The notes: generated by a model from the sequence alone, not told the origin. Shown: positions 33,926 to 44,999, numbered from the stretch's first letter. The stretch is DNA of 64,000 bases from Pectobacterium versatile (GCF_020166435.1 NZ_JAINZP010000007.1:1-64000), one strand, 5' to 3'. Numbers and translations are program-made.

Positions 33926-34175
33926 TATACTCATAATACTTCAGTTGTATGCGTATTGGCTGTGTTACTCAGCACGCCCAACCCCGTTGTGAACACTGCA
34001 AGCCGCGTTCAAATCTGTCCCAGAAAAATTTGCCAGTCACCTAAATCACTGACTTGATTTAGCACTGTGCTTCAGTGAGAAACATCCTGTCTCTCACTGA
34101 AGCCCAATTGCTGGCTGGTCAAATTTATTCCCAACGAATTTTTCCTTCTCTTGCCGCCTGATTGATATAGGGTAT
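33926..34175. repeat. Repeat A copy 4, decayed, with an internal hairpin insertion
   Basis: Both ends are recognisable (TATAC..CATAATACTTCAGTTGTATGCG and ...GGGTATA) but the body is diverged. In the middle lies an extra perfect stem, GCTTCAGTGAGA (34069-34080) with TCTCACTGAAGC (34092-34103). The flanking region 33645-33925 is A+T-rich with no gene seen. Confidence 0.65.
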
Positions 34176-34183
34176 AGCGCGGG

Positions 34184-34864
34184 TTAAGCCAACTGCTTGA
34201 GAATCGCTTTAGCAACCACTTCCGAGCTGGCCGGGTTCTGACCGGTGATCAGCTTGCCGTCTTCAACGAGGTACGGTGCCCAGTCCGGGCCTTTTTCGTA
34301 GAGCCCGCCGAGTTTCTTGAATTCATCTTCAATCAGGAAAGGTACGACGTCCGTCAACTGAACCGCCGCTTCTTCACCGTTGGTGAAGCCTGTCACTTTG
34401 CGGCCTTTAATCAGCGCATCGCCATTTTCTGCTTTCACATGAATCAGCACGCCCGGAGCGTGGCAGACAAAACCGGTCGGTTTGTTGGCGCGCACAAAAG
34501 CTTCGATGAGCGCGATAGAGATCGGCGATTCTGCCAGATCCCAAAGCGGGCCGTGACCGCCGGGATAGAAAACGGCATCGAAATCCTGTTCGCTGACGGT
34601 ATCCAGTTTTACCGTATTCGCCAGTTCCTGTTGCGCAGCCGGGTCGGCTTTAAAACGATGCGTCAGTTCGGTTTGAAAATCGGCCAAATCGCTTTTCGGG
34701 TCAAGAGGCGGCTGACCGCCAGAAGGGGAGGCAAGCACCAGCTCGGCACCTGCGTCTTTAAAGGTGTAATAAGGGGCGGCAAACTCTTCCAGCCAGAAGC
34801 CGGTTTTATTACCCGTGTTGCCCAGTTTGTCGTGAGAAGTCAGTACCATTAAAATTTTCATCAT
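34184..34864 (-). CDS. DJ-1/PfpI family protein (type 1 glutamine amidotransferase-like)
   Basis: 226 residues. The nucleophile-elbow cysteine is C134 in GFVCHAPGVL, with the preceding acid in FYPGGHGPLWD and a long insert after residue 50, as in glyoxalase III / HSP31-like members. A role in methylglyoxal or reactive aldehyde detoxification is plausible. It lies 44 bp downstream of an aldehyde dehydrogenase on the same strand, which supports a shared aldehyde-stress operon. The start may be one codon later (MKILMV). Confidence 0.8.
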   Translation of the reverse strand: MMKILMVLTSHDKLGNTGNKTGFWLEEFAAPYYTFKDAGAELVLASPSGGQPPLDPKSDLADFQTELTHRFKADPAAQQELANTVKLDTVSEQDFDAVFYPGGHGPLWDLAESPISIALIEAFVRANKPTGFVCHAPGVLIHVKAENGDALIKGRKVTGFTNGEEAAVQLTDVVPFLIEDEFKKLGGLYEKGPDWAPYLVEDGKLITGQNPASSEVVAKAILKQLA

Positions 34865-34908
34865 TTTTCTCTCTAGGGTTGCAGGATGATCGGGTGAATA
34901 GACGCTGG

Positions 34909-36327
34909 TTACCCTTTCAGGGCGGCGACAATCGCGTCTTGTTTCTCATGGTAAGGCGCACGCAGTGTCAGGTTAGACGCGCCATCTTCACTTTGTATGA
35001 CAATCGGTTTGGCGTGGCTGAAACGGCGGAATCCATGAACGCCGTGATACGCGCCGATGCCGGATGCGCCAACGCCGCCGAACGGAAGTGTGTCGATAGA
35101 CACGTGCGTCATTACATCGTTGACGACCAGCGCGCCTGATGTCGTTCTGCTGGCGAAGCGTTGCTGCATGGCCTCATCGTTGCTGAACAGATAGGCTGCC
35201 AGCGGGCGTGGATGCGCATTGATGTAGTGAATCGGTTCCTCTGCGGCCTGATAGGTTTTGATGGGCAGCAGCGGGCCGAAAATTTCTTCCTGCATGATCG
35301 TCATCTCATCGCTTACGCCGAACACCAGATGCGGGGCAATCTTACGGCTTTTGGCGTCGTAGGGCGCTTCGCCTTCCGGTGCCAGACTGACGACGGTCGC
35401 GCCTTGCTGCTCAGCCTCTTTCAGAATACGAATCAGGCGATCGTAATGTCTGTCAGCAATGATAGACGTGTAATCTGGATTCGCCTGTAACGTCGGGAAG
35501 CTTTTCTGCATAAAGGCTTTTGCGGCATCGCGGAAAGCCTGCTCCTGACCTTCGGGCAGGAGAACATAGTCCGGCGACAGGCAGATTTGTCCGGCGTTGA
35601 AGGTTTTCACCGTCAGCGTGCGTTCAACGGCTTCAGTGATATCCGCGCTGCTATCAATCACGACTGGTGATTTGCCACCCAGCTCCAGTGTGACCGGCAC
35701 CAGATTCTCTGCCGCCGCGCGCATCACCTGTTTCCCAACGGCGGTGCTGCCGGTGAAAACCAGATGATCGAACGGCAGTTCGCTGAATGCCTGACCGATT
35801 TCTGCATCACCCAACACCACGGCCAATTCCAGCGGATCAAAATAATGGGCAATCAGTTCTGCCAGCAGTTCAGACGTACGCGGCGTGAGCTCTGACGGTT
35901 TCAGAATTGCGGTATTACCGGCAGCAAAAATGTCAGCCAGCGGGCCGAACGATAGGTTCACGGGGAAGTTCCACGGGCTGATCACGCCGATCACGCCCAA
36001 AGGCTGATGTTGAATCCATGCCTGCATGCCGGGAGCGGGTTCATCCACAGGTTCTGGCTGCATCCAGCGTTCAACGTTGTCGATGGCGTTCTGGAGTATT
36101 TTCAGCGTGATGCCGATGTCGGCGGCGAAAGAGTGATACAGGCTGCGATGGCCGAAATCGTCACTCATAGCCTGCGCGAGCGCCGCATGGTTTTCACGGA
36201 GCAGGTTGATGCTGCGCTGTAAGCGATCTTGACGCAGCGCGGCATCGGCGGGGCCAGAGGCAATGTGAGCGCGCTTCATCGTATTCAGGATGGCTTGTAA
36301 ATCCTTTTTGGATTGTTGTGTCGACAT
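34909..36327 (-). CDS. calB: Aldehyde dehydrogenase, coniferyl-aldehyde-dehydrogenase type
   Basis: 472 residues from the ATG at 36327, which has an AAGGAG site 7 nt upstream. The upstream in-frame extension to 36393 is not conserved. NAD-binding motifs PWNFPVNLSFGPLADIFAAGN and FTGSTAVGK, active-site glutamate in LELGGKSPVV, catalytic cysteine in FNAGQICLSPDYV, and the EEIFGPLLP motif are present. This subgroup oxidises coniferyl and similar aromatic aldehydes, relevant to lignin-derived compounds in plants. Substrate is inferred. A LysR gene is divergent upstream. Confidence 0.8.
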   Translation of the reverse strand: MSTQQSKKDLQAILNTMKRAHIASGPADAALRQDRLQRSINLLRENHAALAQAMSDDFGHRSLYHSFAADIGITLKILQNAIDNVERWMQPEPVDEPAPGMQAWIQHQPLGVIGVISPWNFPVNLSFGPLADIFAAGNTAILKPSELTPRTSELLAELIAHYFDPLELAVVLGDAEIGQAFSELPFDHLVFTGSTAVGKQVMRAAAENLVPVTLELGGKSPVVIDSSADITEAVERTLTVKTFNAGQICLSPDYVLLPEGQEQAFRDAAKAFMQKSFPTLQANPDYTSIIADRHYDRLIRILKEAEQQGATVVSLAPEGEAPYDAKSRKIAPHLVFGVSDEMTIMQEEIFGPLLPIKTYQAAEEPIHYINAHPRPLAAYLFSNDEAMQQRFASRTTSGALVVNDVMTHVSIDTLPFGGVGASGIGAYHGVHGFRRFSHAKPIVIQSEDGASNLTLRAPYHEKQDAIVAALKG

Positions 36328-36497
36328 GTTTTGTCTCCTTTTCGTCGTCGAGTACCAGAGAAAACAGAAAGTTAGCCGGGGTTTCCGGGTCACTCAAGAT
36401 GGGATAAAGGATACGGCAGGGGTTGATCTGCCCGCCAACAAGATTATTATTCGGGGGGTATAAATAATTTTATGGGCATAAAATCTATAGGTATCGT

Positions 36498-37388
36498 ATG
36501 TCACTAATTCGCCTACGCACGTTTGTGGAAGTCTATCGGCAGCGCTCAATTAGCGGCGCGTCACGCGCGCTCAATCTGACCCAGCCAGCGGTGTCGCAGC
36601 ATATTGCCGGGCTGGAGGTGGCGGTGGGGCGTCGTCTCTTTGAGCGTCAGGCAAACGGCGTAACGCCAACGTCGGCAGCGGATGATCTGGCGGCGGATCT
36701 GGGGGATAAGCTCGATGAAGCGGAAGCGGCGCTGGCTTCGGCCCGTGCGAGGTCAATGGACGTCGCGGGGACGCTGCATATCATTGGTCATGCGGATTTC
36801 ATGGCCGAAGTGGTGTCGGAACAGCTATTGCCGCTGCTTGAGGCGGGTGTGCGGGTGCACATGCATACCGGCGACGGCGATTTGATTAAACAAATGCTGC
36901 TTGAAGGGCACTGTGATTTGGGCATAACGGCGCACCCGGTGACGGATAAGCGGCTGAAAAGCGATCTGTTGAAGAGTGCGACATTACAGGCGGTGGCGGC
37001 ACCTGCGATCGTCGAGCGGCTATTGCAGACGGGCGATCTGCCGCAGGCGCTGGCGCAGGAGCCGATGCTGGCGTATGACCTTGAGTTTCCTCTGATCGAT
37101 CACTGGTTGAAGAAGAACCGCATGGAGGATAAGGGACTGGTGCCTGCCGTGGTGAGTCAGGATCTGCGTGCGCTGCGTCGCGTGCTAACCAGTGGATTTG
37201 GCTGGACGGTGATGCCGGTGTATTTGTGTCAGGACCTGCTGGATGCGGGGGAGCTTGTTGTCATTCCGCCTCCCGTTGGCACAACGCAGCTGGATTACTA
37301 TCTGGCCTGGGTGCCGGGTGCTCTGCGCCAGCCGCGTTTAGCCCACGCGCGGCAAACCTTCCTGTGGCGACTACAGCACGCTGAATAG
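36498..37388 (+). CDS. LysR-family transcriptional regulator
   Basis: 296 residues. The N-terminal winged helix (about 3-62) carries SISGASRALNLTQPAVSQHIAGLE, followed by a linker helix and a periplasmic-binding-like effector domain. It is divergent from the aldehyde dehydrogenase/DJ-1 pair across a 170-bp gap, the standard arrangement for a LysR regulator and its target. The inducer is unknown. A hairpin follows the stop. Confidence 0.9.
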   Translation: MSLIRLRTFVEVYRQRSISGASRALNLTQPAVSQHIAGLEVAVGRRLFERQANGVTPTSAADDLAADLGDKLDEAEAALASARARSMDVAGTLHIIGHADFMAEVVSEQLLPLLEAGVRVHMHTGDGDLIKQMLLEGHCDLGITAHPVTDKRLKSDLLKSATLQAVAAPAIVERLLQTGDLPQALAQEPMLAYDLEFPLIDHWLKKNRMEDKGLVPAVVSQDLRALRRVLTSGFGWTVMPVYLCQDLLDAGELVVIPPPVGTTQLDYYLAWVPGALRQPRLAHARQTFLWRLQHAE

Positions 37389-37431
37389 TGCTATTCTCTG
37401 CTAAAAAAAGCGCCATTTTTCAAGACATCAC

Positions 37432-37461
37432 AAGGCAACGTCCGTTGGCGACGTTGCCCTT
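37432..37461 (+). terminator. Terminator after the LysR gene
   Basis: AAGGCAACGTC pairs with GACGTTGCCCTT, followed by CTTCTTCCT. The region 37389-37690 between it and rhiT shows no gene. A longer frame there is an accidental in-frame extension of rhiT. Confidence 0.7.
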
Positions 37462-37690
37462 CTTCCTGCTGACTTCCTATCTTCTATCCTGTGATCGCCA
37501 TAAACGAACTGCTGGTTTCGTTCAGTTAAAATCGCTTTTTATAAAATCTTTGAAGCGGATCGCACCAATCTTCCCTGTGCTGCCAGCGTGGGGCGCGTGG
37601 TGGCAAAAGCGCAAAGGTTTTCACGATCGCCGGGCGCTACCGTATCAGCGTGACACCTTCATAATTAAAAATGTTCGGGGAAGGATGGCG

Positions 37691-39250
37691 ATGAAAACGC
37701 GTAAGATCGGTTTGGCTAACTATTTAGCCTACGGTTCAGGGGACTTTCTTGGTGCGGGTACCACCGCGCTGACGGCCGCTTGGTTACTCTATTTTTACAC
37801 TACGTTCTGTGGCTTAACGCCGATTGAGGCAACGTTTATTTTTGCGATGGCGCGCGTGCTTGATGCTGTCGTCAGCCCGCTGATGGGCTTCCTGACCGAT
37901 AACTTCGGTTCAACCTGGCTGGGCAAACGCTTTGGCCGCCGTAAGTTCTTTATTCTGCTCGGTATTCCCTTCGTGTTTAGCTACAGCTTCATGTGGGTCG
38001 GGGATATGAGCTATTGGTACTATCTGCTGACGTACCTGCTGTTCGATGTCGTTTATACGATGGTGCTGGTGCCGTATGAAACGCTGGTGCCGGAAATGAC
38101 CGATGACTTCAAACAGAAGACTAAGTTTTCCGGCGCACGTATCGCGCTGGCGCAGCTGTCTGCGATTTTGGCCGCGTTTCTGCCGGGCATCCTGTTAGGC
38201 TACTTTGGCAAAGACAATGCGGTGTCCTTCTTCTATTCGAGTCTGGTGTTCTCCGTTATCTGTGCGCTGGTGCTGACGCTAGTCTATTTCTTTACCTGGG
38301 AACGGCCACGCGATCAGATGTCGGAAGCGTCGCTGCGGGCGGAGAAAGAGCGCCAGTCTCTGACGTTAGGCCAAAGCCTGAAACGGCTGAACGTTGAGTT
38401 GGTTTCCACGCTGCGTATTCGTATTTTCCGTCAGCATCTCGGGATGTATCTGGGCGGGTATATCGCGCAGGACGTGTTCAACGCCGTATTCACCTACTAC
38501 GTGGTCTTTGTGCTGATGCAAAGCCCGACTATGGCGTCGAACCTGATGGGCACCATGGCGATTCTGCAATTCATTGCGGTGATCGGCATGATTCCGCTGT
38601 GCATCCGCTTTGGGCCAGCTCCATCTTACCGCTTGGTCGTGTGCCTGTTTGGCGTGAGTGCGCTGTCCTACGCGGTCCTGTGGTACAGCGGCCTGCATGA
38701 CACCTTCTCTCTATTGCTGTTGATTTCTGCGCTGGCGGGCATCGGGCGCGGCGGGATCAACTACGTACCGTGGAACACCTACACTTACATTGCGGATGTG
38801 GATGAAGTGATTACCGCACAGCGTCGCGAAGGGATCTTCGCTGGGATTATGACGCTGACTCGCAAAGCCTCTCAGGCTGGTGCGGTGATGCTGGTGGGCG
38901 TGGTGTTACAGCTCTCCGGCTTTGTGTCCGGCCAGAGCGTACAGGCACCGAGCGTTAGCCACACGATTCTGATGATTTTGAGCTTCGGCACCGTGGGCGT
39001 GCTGGCGCTGGGCTTCCTTGTTTCTCTGCGCTTTAAGCTCAACCTGCAAACGCACAGCGTGCTGCGGGAAGAGACGCTGAAAATGCGTGAAGCCGGGCGT
39101 CCTGTGCCGGAGAAAATTACGCCGCAGGCGCGGGCAACGGTCGAAATGCTGGCTGGTATGCCGTATGAATCGCTGTGGGGCAACAACAATATCGGCTATC
39201 TGAACCGCCACAAAGGCGACAAGCCGGTCACGCATGCCACGCAGCCGTAA
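37691..39250 (+). CDS. rhiT: Rhamnogalacturonide transporter RhiT (GPH family)
   Basis: 519 residues from the ATG at 37691, with the ribosome site GGGGAAGG 6 nt upstream. The frame is open back to 37388 but that stretch lacks membrane character and a start signal. Twelve spans, with GPH-family signatures AMARVLDAVVSPLMGFLTDNF and VLVPYETLVPEMT. In Dickeya, RhiT imports the oligosaccharides left by rhamnogalacturonan lyase and is co-transcribed with rhiN; the next gene here is rhiN. RhaS and catabolite control are known in Dickeya. I could not fix the sites here. Confidence 0.87.
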   Translation: MKTRKIGLANYLAYGSGDFLGAGTTALTAAWLLYFYTTFCGLTPIEATFIFAMARVLDAVVSPLMGFLTDNFGSTWLGKRFGRRKFFILLGIPFVFSYSFMWVGDMSYWYYLLTYLLFDVVYTMVLVPYETLVPEMTDDFKQKTKFSGARIALAQLSAILAAFLPGILLGYFGKDNAVSFFYSSLVFSVICALVLTLVYFFTWERPRDQMSEASLRAEKERQSLTLGQSLKRLNVELVSTLRIRIFRQHLGMYLGGYIAQDVFNAVFTYYVVFVLMQSPTMASNLMGTMAILQFIAVIGMIPLCIRFGPAPSYRLVVCLFGVSALSYAVLWYSGLHDTFSLLLLISALAGIGRGGINYVPWNTYTYIADVDEVITAQRREGIFAGIMTLTRKASQAGAVMLVGVVLQLSGFVSGQSVQAPSVSHTILMILSFGTVGVLALGFLVSLRFKLNLQTHSVLREETLKMREAGRPVPEKITPQARATVEMLAGMPYESLWGNNNIGYLNRHKGDKPVTHATQP

Positions 39251-39287
39251 CTGTATTGAACTGTTAACTGATAACTCAATTGGATGA

Positions 39288-40433
39288 ATGACTATGACCG
39301 TATTCAGTGTAAAACATAGCCCGCTTTTACGTCAGCCGGAACGCTTCATCTCCCGTGAGGATCTGAAGGCGCTGATTTGCCGTATCACCGACAATCTGGT
39401 GAATATCGAGGATAAAACCGGTGAGTTCTTGTTACGGCTGGACGATGGTCGGGTGATTGATACCAAAGGCTGGGCGGGATGGGAATGGACGCACGGCATC
39501 GGGCTGTACGGGATTTATCAGTATTACCAGCAGACGGGCGACGAGCAGATGCGCGCTATCATCGACGACTGGTTTACCGAGCGTCTGGCGGAAGGTACGC
39601 CGACGAAGAACGTGAACACCGTATGCCCGTTCCTGACGCTGGCTTATCGCTATGAAGAAACGGGCGATGCCCGCTGGCTGCCGTATCTGGAGCGCTGGGC
39701 GGAGTGGGTGATGTATGAAATGCCGCGCACGGACAAGCAGGGTTTGCAGCACATTGTTTATAACAACGAAAACCATCAGCAGATGTGGGACGACACGCTG
39801 ATGATGAGCGTGCTGCCGCTGGCGAAAATTGGCAAGCTGTTAAACCGGCCTGAGTTTGTGGAAGAAGCCACATATCAGTTCCTGCTGCATGTGCAATATC
39901 TGATGGATCGCGAAAGCGGCCTGTGGTTCCACGGCTGGACGTTCGAAGGGCAGCATAACTACGCCAAAGCGCGCTGGGCACGTGGCAACAGCTGGCTGAC
40001 GATCGTTATTCCTGAATTTATCGAACTGCTGGATCTGCCGGAACACAACGCCACGCGTCGCTTCCTGTTGCAGGTGCTGGAAAGCCAGATTGAAGCATTG
40101 GCGAAATATCAGGATGACAGCGGTCTGTGGCACACGCTGATCGACGATCCGAATTCGTACCTTGAAAGCTCGGCCACTGCCGGTTTTGCCTACGGTATCC
40201 TGAAAGCGGTGCGCAAACGCTACGTCGACCCGAGCTACGCTGAGGTAGCGGAGAAAGCCATTCGTGGCGTGATTAATCACGTTAATAAGGATGGTGAGCT
40301 GACGCAGGTGTCATTCGGCACCGCGATGGGCAACGATTTGGATTTCTACCGTAACATCGCCCTGACCTCCATGCCTTACGGTCAGGCAATGGCGATTCTG
40401 TGTCTGGCGGAATACCTGCGGGTGTATCTGTAA
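39288..40433 (+). CDS. rhiN: Unsaturated rhamnogalacturonyl hydrolase RhiN (GH105)
   Basis: 381 residues of the (alpha/alpha)6-barrel GH105 family. WAGWEWTHGIGLYGI, WDDTLMMSVLPLA (the acid catalyst region), HGWTFEGQHNYAKARWARGNSW and SSATAGFAYGILKAV are the family motifs. It removes the terminal unsaturated galacturonyl residue from rhamnogalacturonides in the cytoplasm after RhiT uptake. It lies 37 bp after rhiT. The start could be two codons later (39294). Confidence 0.9.
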   Translation: MTMTVFSVKHSPLLRQPERFISREDLKALICRITDNLVNIEDKTGEFLLRLDDGRVIDTKGWAGWEWTHGIGLYGIYQYYQQTGDEQMRAIIDDWFTERLAEGTPTKNVNTVCPFLTLAYRYEETGDARWLPYLERWAEWVMYEMPRTDKQGLQHIVYNNENHQQMWDDTLMMSVLPLAKIGKLLNRPEFVEEATYQFLLHVQYLMDRESGLWFHGWTFEGQHNYAKARWARGNSWLTIVIPEFIELLDLPEHNATRRFLLQVLESQIEALAKYQDDSGLWHTLIDDPNSYLESSATAGFAYGILKAVRKRYVDPSYAEVAEKAIRGVINHVNKDGELTQVSFGTAMGNDLDFYRNIALTSMPYGQAMAILCLAEYLRVYL

Positions 40434-40479
40434 CGGGTTATCGCAACTCTTATATCCAAATGCTGCGAGTTTTTATGGT

Positions 40480-40775
40480 TTGGCCGTTATCCGGCGTGAA
40501 AATTATGCAGCGGTGGGCTTGACCGCCGAGTGAGCGACAGGACGTCGCGAAAGCCAGCGCCATGCCGGGAGCATGTTGCTGGCGGCTCGAAAAGCGGGCA
40601 TGGGCACCGATGGAACCGCGTAGCGGCATAATTTAGCCAGAAGCCTGGGTTCGTAGGGCGGCGGCGATTGAGCCGCCCTACGTCGGGCGCGTGTACGGTA
40701 TCGCATACGAGTGGCGGTGGTGTGGCGCACGAAAGCCTCTCTTAACCTGCATATAAATGTGATTAAGAGATAGGC
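40480..40775 (+). repeat. Repeat B copy 3
   Basis: Same plan as the copies at 21395 and 28272. AAATTATGC (40500-40508) pairs with GCATAATTT (40626-40634). CCAGC..CATG pairs with CATG..GCTGG (40554-40582). CGTAGGGCGGC pairs perfectly with GCCGCCCTACG (40652-40682) around loop GGCGATTGA. The terminal CTCTCTTAA/TTAAGAGATAG stem (40736-40774) follows GCGCACGAAA. It lies after rhiN. Confidence 0.8.
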
Positions 40776-40804
40776 TAAGCAGGAGGAACCTGCATAGGTT
40801 GCGT

Positions 40805-41221
40805 CTATTTACCGCCCGCTAGGTCGATAAAATTCCCAGTGACATAGGACGCGTCGTCCGATAACAGCCAGCCTATCGCTTGCGCGACCTCCATCGGGTG
40901 ACCACCCCGTTTCATCGGCAGCGAATGCTTGATGCGATCGACTCTTGCCGGTTCTCCGCCGTCAGCGTGCATATCGGTATAAATAAAACCGGGGCGCACG
41001 GCGTTAACGCGAATGCCCTGATCGGCGACTTCCAGAGATAAACCAATCGTTAAGGTATCGAGTGCGCCCTTTGACGCCGCATAATCAATGTATTCATGCG
41101 GTGAGCCCAGACGGGCGGCTGCGGATGACACGTTAACGATAGCACCGCCTTTTCCTCCATGACGGAACGCCATACGCTTGACCGCTTCCCGAGCACAGAG
41201 AAAACTGATCCTACCCAGCAA
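40805..41221 (-). pseudogene. Short-chain dehydrogenase/reductase, N-terminally truncated
   Basis: 138 residues covering only the C-terminal half of an SDR fold. The catalytic serine segment AIVNVSSAAARLGSP, the YxxxK motif in YIDYAASKGALD and RVNAVRPGFIYTDMH are present. The N-terminal cofactor-binding half (TGxxxGxG) is missing. The sequence breaks at about 41217 into an IS-like end (ATAGTGGACACGTGGCTAAG). It is probably non-functional and marks the left edge of the accessory region. Confidence 0.85.
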
Positions 41222-42220
41222 TAGTGGACACGTGGCTAAGTGAGTAAACTCAGTAACAGAGGAGACTCACATAAAGAGTAAGCAGCATGTGACGGCTTGC
41301 GTCTATAAATCCACAGACCCTAATGCCCGTATCAAGACCTGTCAGTCGTGCTTTTCTGACGTTGCTACATCAAACGGTTATTTCAGATGTTTCTGCACTC
41401 TGAGCTTGCCTACTCGAGCGCGGCTATGACTGGCGGTTCCTTGCTCAGGATGGAACGCGATACAGAAAGTTGAAAGATTTGGAAGATATTTTGACGTTAA
41501 GTGGATTAACCATCGTTGGAACAAAGAAAATAACTACTGGCCATACGGTGGTTGAGATTAAATTAAACGCAGTGTTGCAGAGGTGAATACTGTGGGGGCA
41601 CTGTTTTTCTACGTTTTCCTCATCGGTGACCTTATGATTACTGTTATTAAAATCATGTTATTAAAATCATGTTATTAAAAACAGTATTGACACTATTTTT
41701 AAAATCCGTAAATTAGTTACCAACGGCAGCGAAATTTCAGCTTGCTGTGATGTTAAAGACATAAGATACGTTCTTTAATAAATATTTTGCGATACAGGTC
41801 ACGAAGTATTTTTGTATGGGCAATCAATGTTGAGAGAAATTCAAATTCTCACTTGGTTATGCTTTAAGGCCTTGTAGTCAGTACCGACAATCGTAAAAAT
41901 GGGCAAAGGCGCGATGATGTAAAGCCATGATTTTATTGTTATTGCTTGCGATTACGTGTTTGTTGAGTTAGTCGTGAAATATCGCAACATGAGTAAGGCA
42001 ACGCATCAAAGAGTATATATCGCGATGGGGGATGTACTTGTTAACCTGCCATATCTTTGAATGGTTATAAGGTTGGCAGATTGTTTAAATCAGTAAGTAT
42101 AGGGAGGCTTGGCTAATTTTAGTGCCCAATATTATCTGTTATAAACGTGTACATTTAAAGCAGTACCGATAGTAGTAAGATGTTATTAAGTTAATGAATG
42201 TTAAATCTTAAATTTGCAGT
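41222..42220. other. Degraded accessory DNA with IS-end-like sequence, no intact gene
   Basis: It begins with an IS-like end (to about 41272). A stopless stretch from about 41414 to 41586 encodes YDWRFLAQDGTRYRKLKDLE... and ends ...VVEIKLNAVLQR, apparently the C-terminus of an unrecognised protein without a start. TTATTAAAATCATG is repeated 2.6 times in tandem (41644-41680). From 41690 to 42220 the DNA is A+T-rich, with CAGTACC occurring three times (near 41880, 42158, 42216). No intact gene is supportable. Confidence 0.6.
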
Positions 42221-42225
42221 ACCTT

Positions 42226-42256
42226 AAAAGCCCTGGCTAACATAGTCAGGGCTTTT
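42226..42256 (+). terminator. Rho-independent terminator in accessory DNA
   Basis: AAAAGCCCTGGCTA-aca-TAGTCAGGGCTTTT, a strong 13-14 bp stem followed by ATCATTTT. No plus-strand gene ends just before it, so it closes either a lost gene or an unannotated RNA. Confidence 0.75.
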
Positions 42257-42436
42257 ATCATTTTGGCATGTTGCTGTGCTAGAACAGATCGTCGATTGTG
42301 CACAAATCAGACGCGTTGCTCTACGCGAACGGTATCATTGCTCTTCAACGGGGTGGAAAGCACAACGAACTAACATGGTTATATTTTGCTAAAAAAGACC
42401 GATTGGCTTATTTTGGGCTAATGTACCTTTCAGGGC

Positions 42437-42577
42437 ATGAAGAAAATCCTGATTATCGTTCCCGACGGCAGCATGCTTTTTGAAGCTGCTGGTGTCGCAG
42501 ACATTCCGCATGTACGCCGTGTGGCTACCCACCTGGCGACTGAAGACTCGGAAATCTCAAAAAGTGCGTGGAACTAA
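42437..42577 (+). pseudogene. Fragment of a GlxA-type AraC regulator
   Basis: 46 codons beginning MKKILIIVPDGSMLFEAAGVADI, the DJ-1-like N-terminal domain start of GlxA-family transcriptional regulators. After residue 23 the sequence departs from the family and stops soon after. The DNA-binding domain is absent. Confidence 0.6.
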
Positions 42578-42669
42578 AACTGGTGCGCTTACAGCTTAAG
42601 AAAGAAAGGTACAACGTTGGCCGCGGTATCAAGAGCATCTGGATTAGCGTTTTCAACACTCGCTAATGC

Positions 42670-42946
42670 TTTAAAGCCGCTAAGATACGCCATGGTCACT
42701 CAGTTATCGGCTTTCATGCGGTGAAACGCGTTTGCCTGTTGCTCAATGTCAGCATGCGGGATTACCGATCATGGCGCAACCGAACACCCAGTCAACGACA
42801 GTTGGCTGACGACATCCTGAGCCAGCGGCTCATTCAGTTGCATCACGACAGCCTGGGAACTTACGGTATCCGGCGTCTGCAACGTGATTTACGGGATGAA
42901 CAGCATTTTCATGGAAAAAGCCGCATCACCCGTCTGATGAAACTGT

Positions 42947-42948
<2 letters not shown>
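42670..42948 (+). pseudogene. IS3-family orfB N-terminal fragment
   Basis: The frame reads FHAVKRVCLLLNVSMRDYRSWR... then ...DSLGTYGIRRLQRDL, the start of an IS3-family transposase before the DDE core. No catalytic residues remain. It abuts the left end of the IS at 42947, so it is an older insertion cut by a younger one. Confidence 0.7.
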
Positions 42949-44128
<1,180 letters not shown>

Positions 44129-44801
44129 CACGTGCGCATTAGCTTGGGGAGTTCTTCTGGCCGGATAGTCGGCATATGCTGTTTTTTAGGGCGCTCAAAG
44201 GCCATACTGATGCCAGAGGCGGGGTTAGCGTCAATCAGCCCCGTGTTGACTGCGTAAACCATGATTTCATTGATACGCTGTACTAGCCGCCTGACGGTTT
44301 CTAGTGCGCCACGGGCTTTAATCGGTTCTAGCGCCTGTATCAACGTGCGGGCTTTGATTTCCTGCACTGGGATATTTTCAATCGCTGGTAGCACATCTTT
44401 TTCCAGTGAGCGCCAAATGTCTTTGGCGTGATCTGCACTGACATTCGTCTGTTTCAACATGAACCAACAACGCGCCACGTTAATAAAGATGCTTTCTACC
44501 GCGATTTGCGCTTCTTCTTCTTTAGCCACTTTTTGCTGTGGATCTATGCCTTTTGCCAGCAGGGCTAAATGTTCTGCCCGTAGCTGTCTTGCGTCGGCCA
44601 ATGATAAGGCCAGGTAGCTGCCAAAGGAGAGTGTTGTGCGTTTCTTGGTATCAGGGCGTAGATAGCGAAACCGCCATAATTTTTTCCTGACGGTTTGATA
44701 AGCAGAAAGAGGCCATCACCATCATGCAGGCTTAACGCTTTATCAGGCGTTCGTGCTTTGCTGACTTCGGTATGTGTCAAAGGGCGCGCAATTCTTGGCA
44801 T
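44129..44801 (-). pseudogene. P4-type tyrosine integrase, 5' part only
   Basis: A paralogue of the intact integrase at 53537. It starts MPRIARPLTHTEVSKART..., has a frameshift near 44683 (after KPSGKN) and continues to ...HMPTIRPEELPKLMRT. There the IS at 42947-44128 cuts it before the catalytic domain. The missing C-terminal half is not found on the other side of the IS, so a deletion or recombination followed. It marks an older satellite next to the same attachment site. Confidence 0.85.
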
Positions 44802-44805
44802 GGCG

Positions 44806-44829
44806 GGGTAGGCCTAAACGTAGGCCAAT
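44806..44829. repeat. Palindrome upstream of the broken integrase
   Basis: GGTAGGCCTAAACGTAGGCC followed by AATA. It has the layout of the GGTATACC-type integrase arm sites of the right-hand element but both half-sites carry the same substitution (TA to GG). Confidence 0.5.
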
Positions 44830-44853
44830 AATCATCGGATTTAGCTGGATAAC

Positions 44854-44931
44854 GTCGGACAATCATGGACACAAAAAAGCCCGCAGGGCTTGTGCCGTGC
44901 GGGCTTTTCGTACTTCATCGGTCTTATCTGG
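44854..44931. repeat. Left attachment-type direct repeat (attL)
   Basis: 78 bp matching 54836-54913 with five mismatches (GTCGGACAAT... to ...CTTATCTGG). It contains the terminator-like stem AAGCCCGCAGGGC/GTGCGGGCTT found just beyond ssrA. It bounds the satellite on the left. Confidence 0.8.
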
Positions 44932-44999
44932 ACTGAGGGAATCTGAATATCTATCGTAACGTGGTGATATTTATGTTTTAAGTGTGAATTCAGACTTTG

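Noticed and set aside
37388-37690. A 101-residue N-terminal extension of RhiT
   Set aside because: The stretch is basic and unstructured, overlaps the LysR terminator, and the ribosome site is placed for the ATG at 37691, which gives the family length.
42298-42483. A 61-codon frame just after the 42226 terminator
   Set aside because: The start is an alternative codon without a ribosome site, and its end overlaps the better-supported GlxA-type fragment in another frame.
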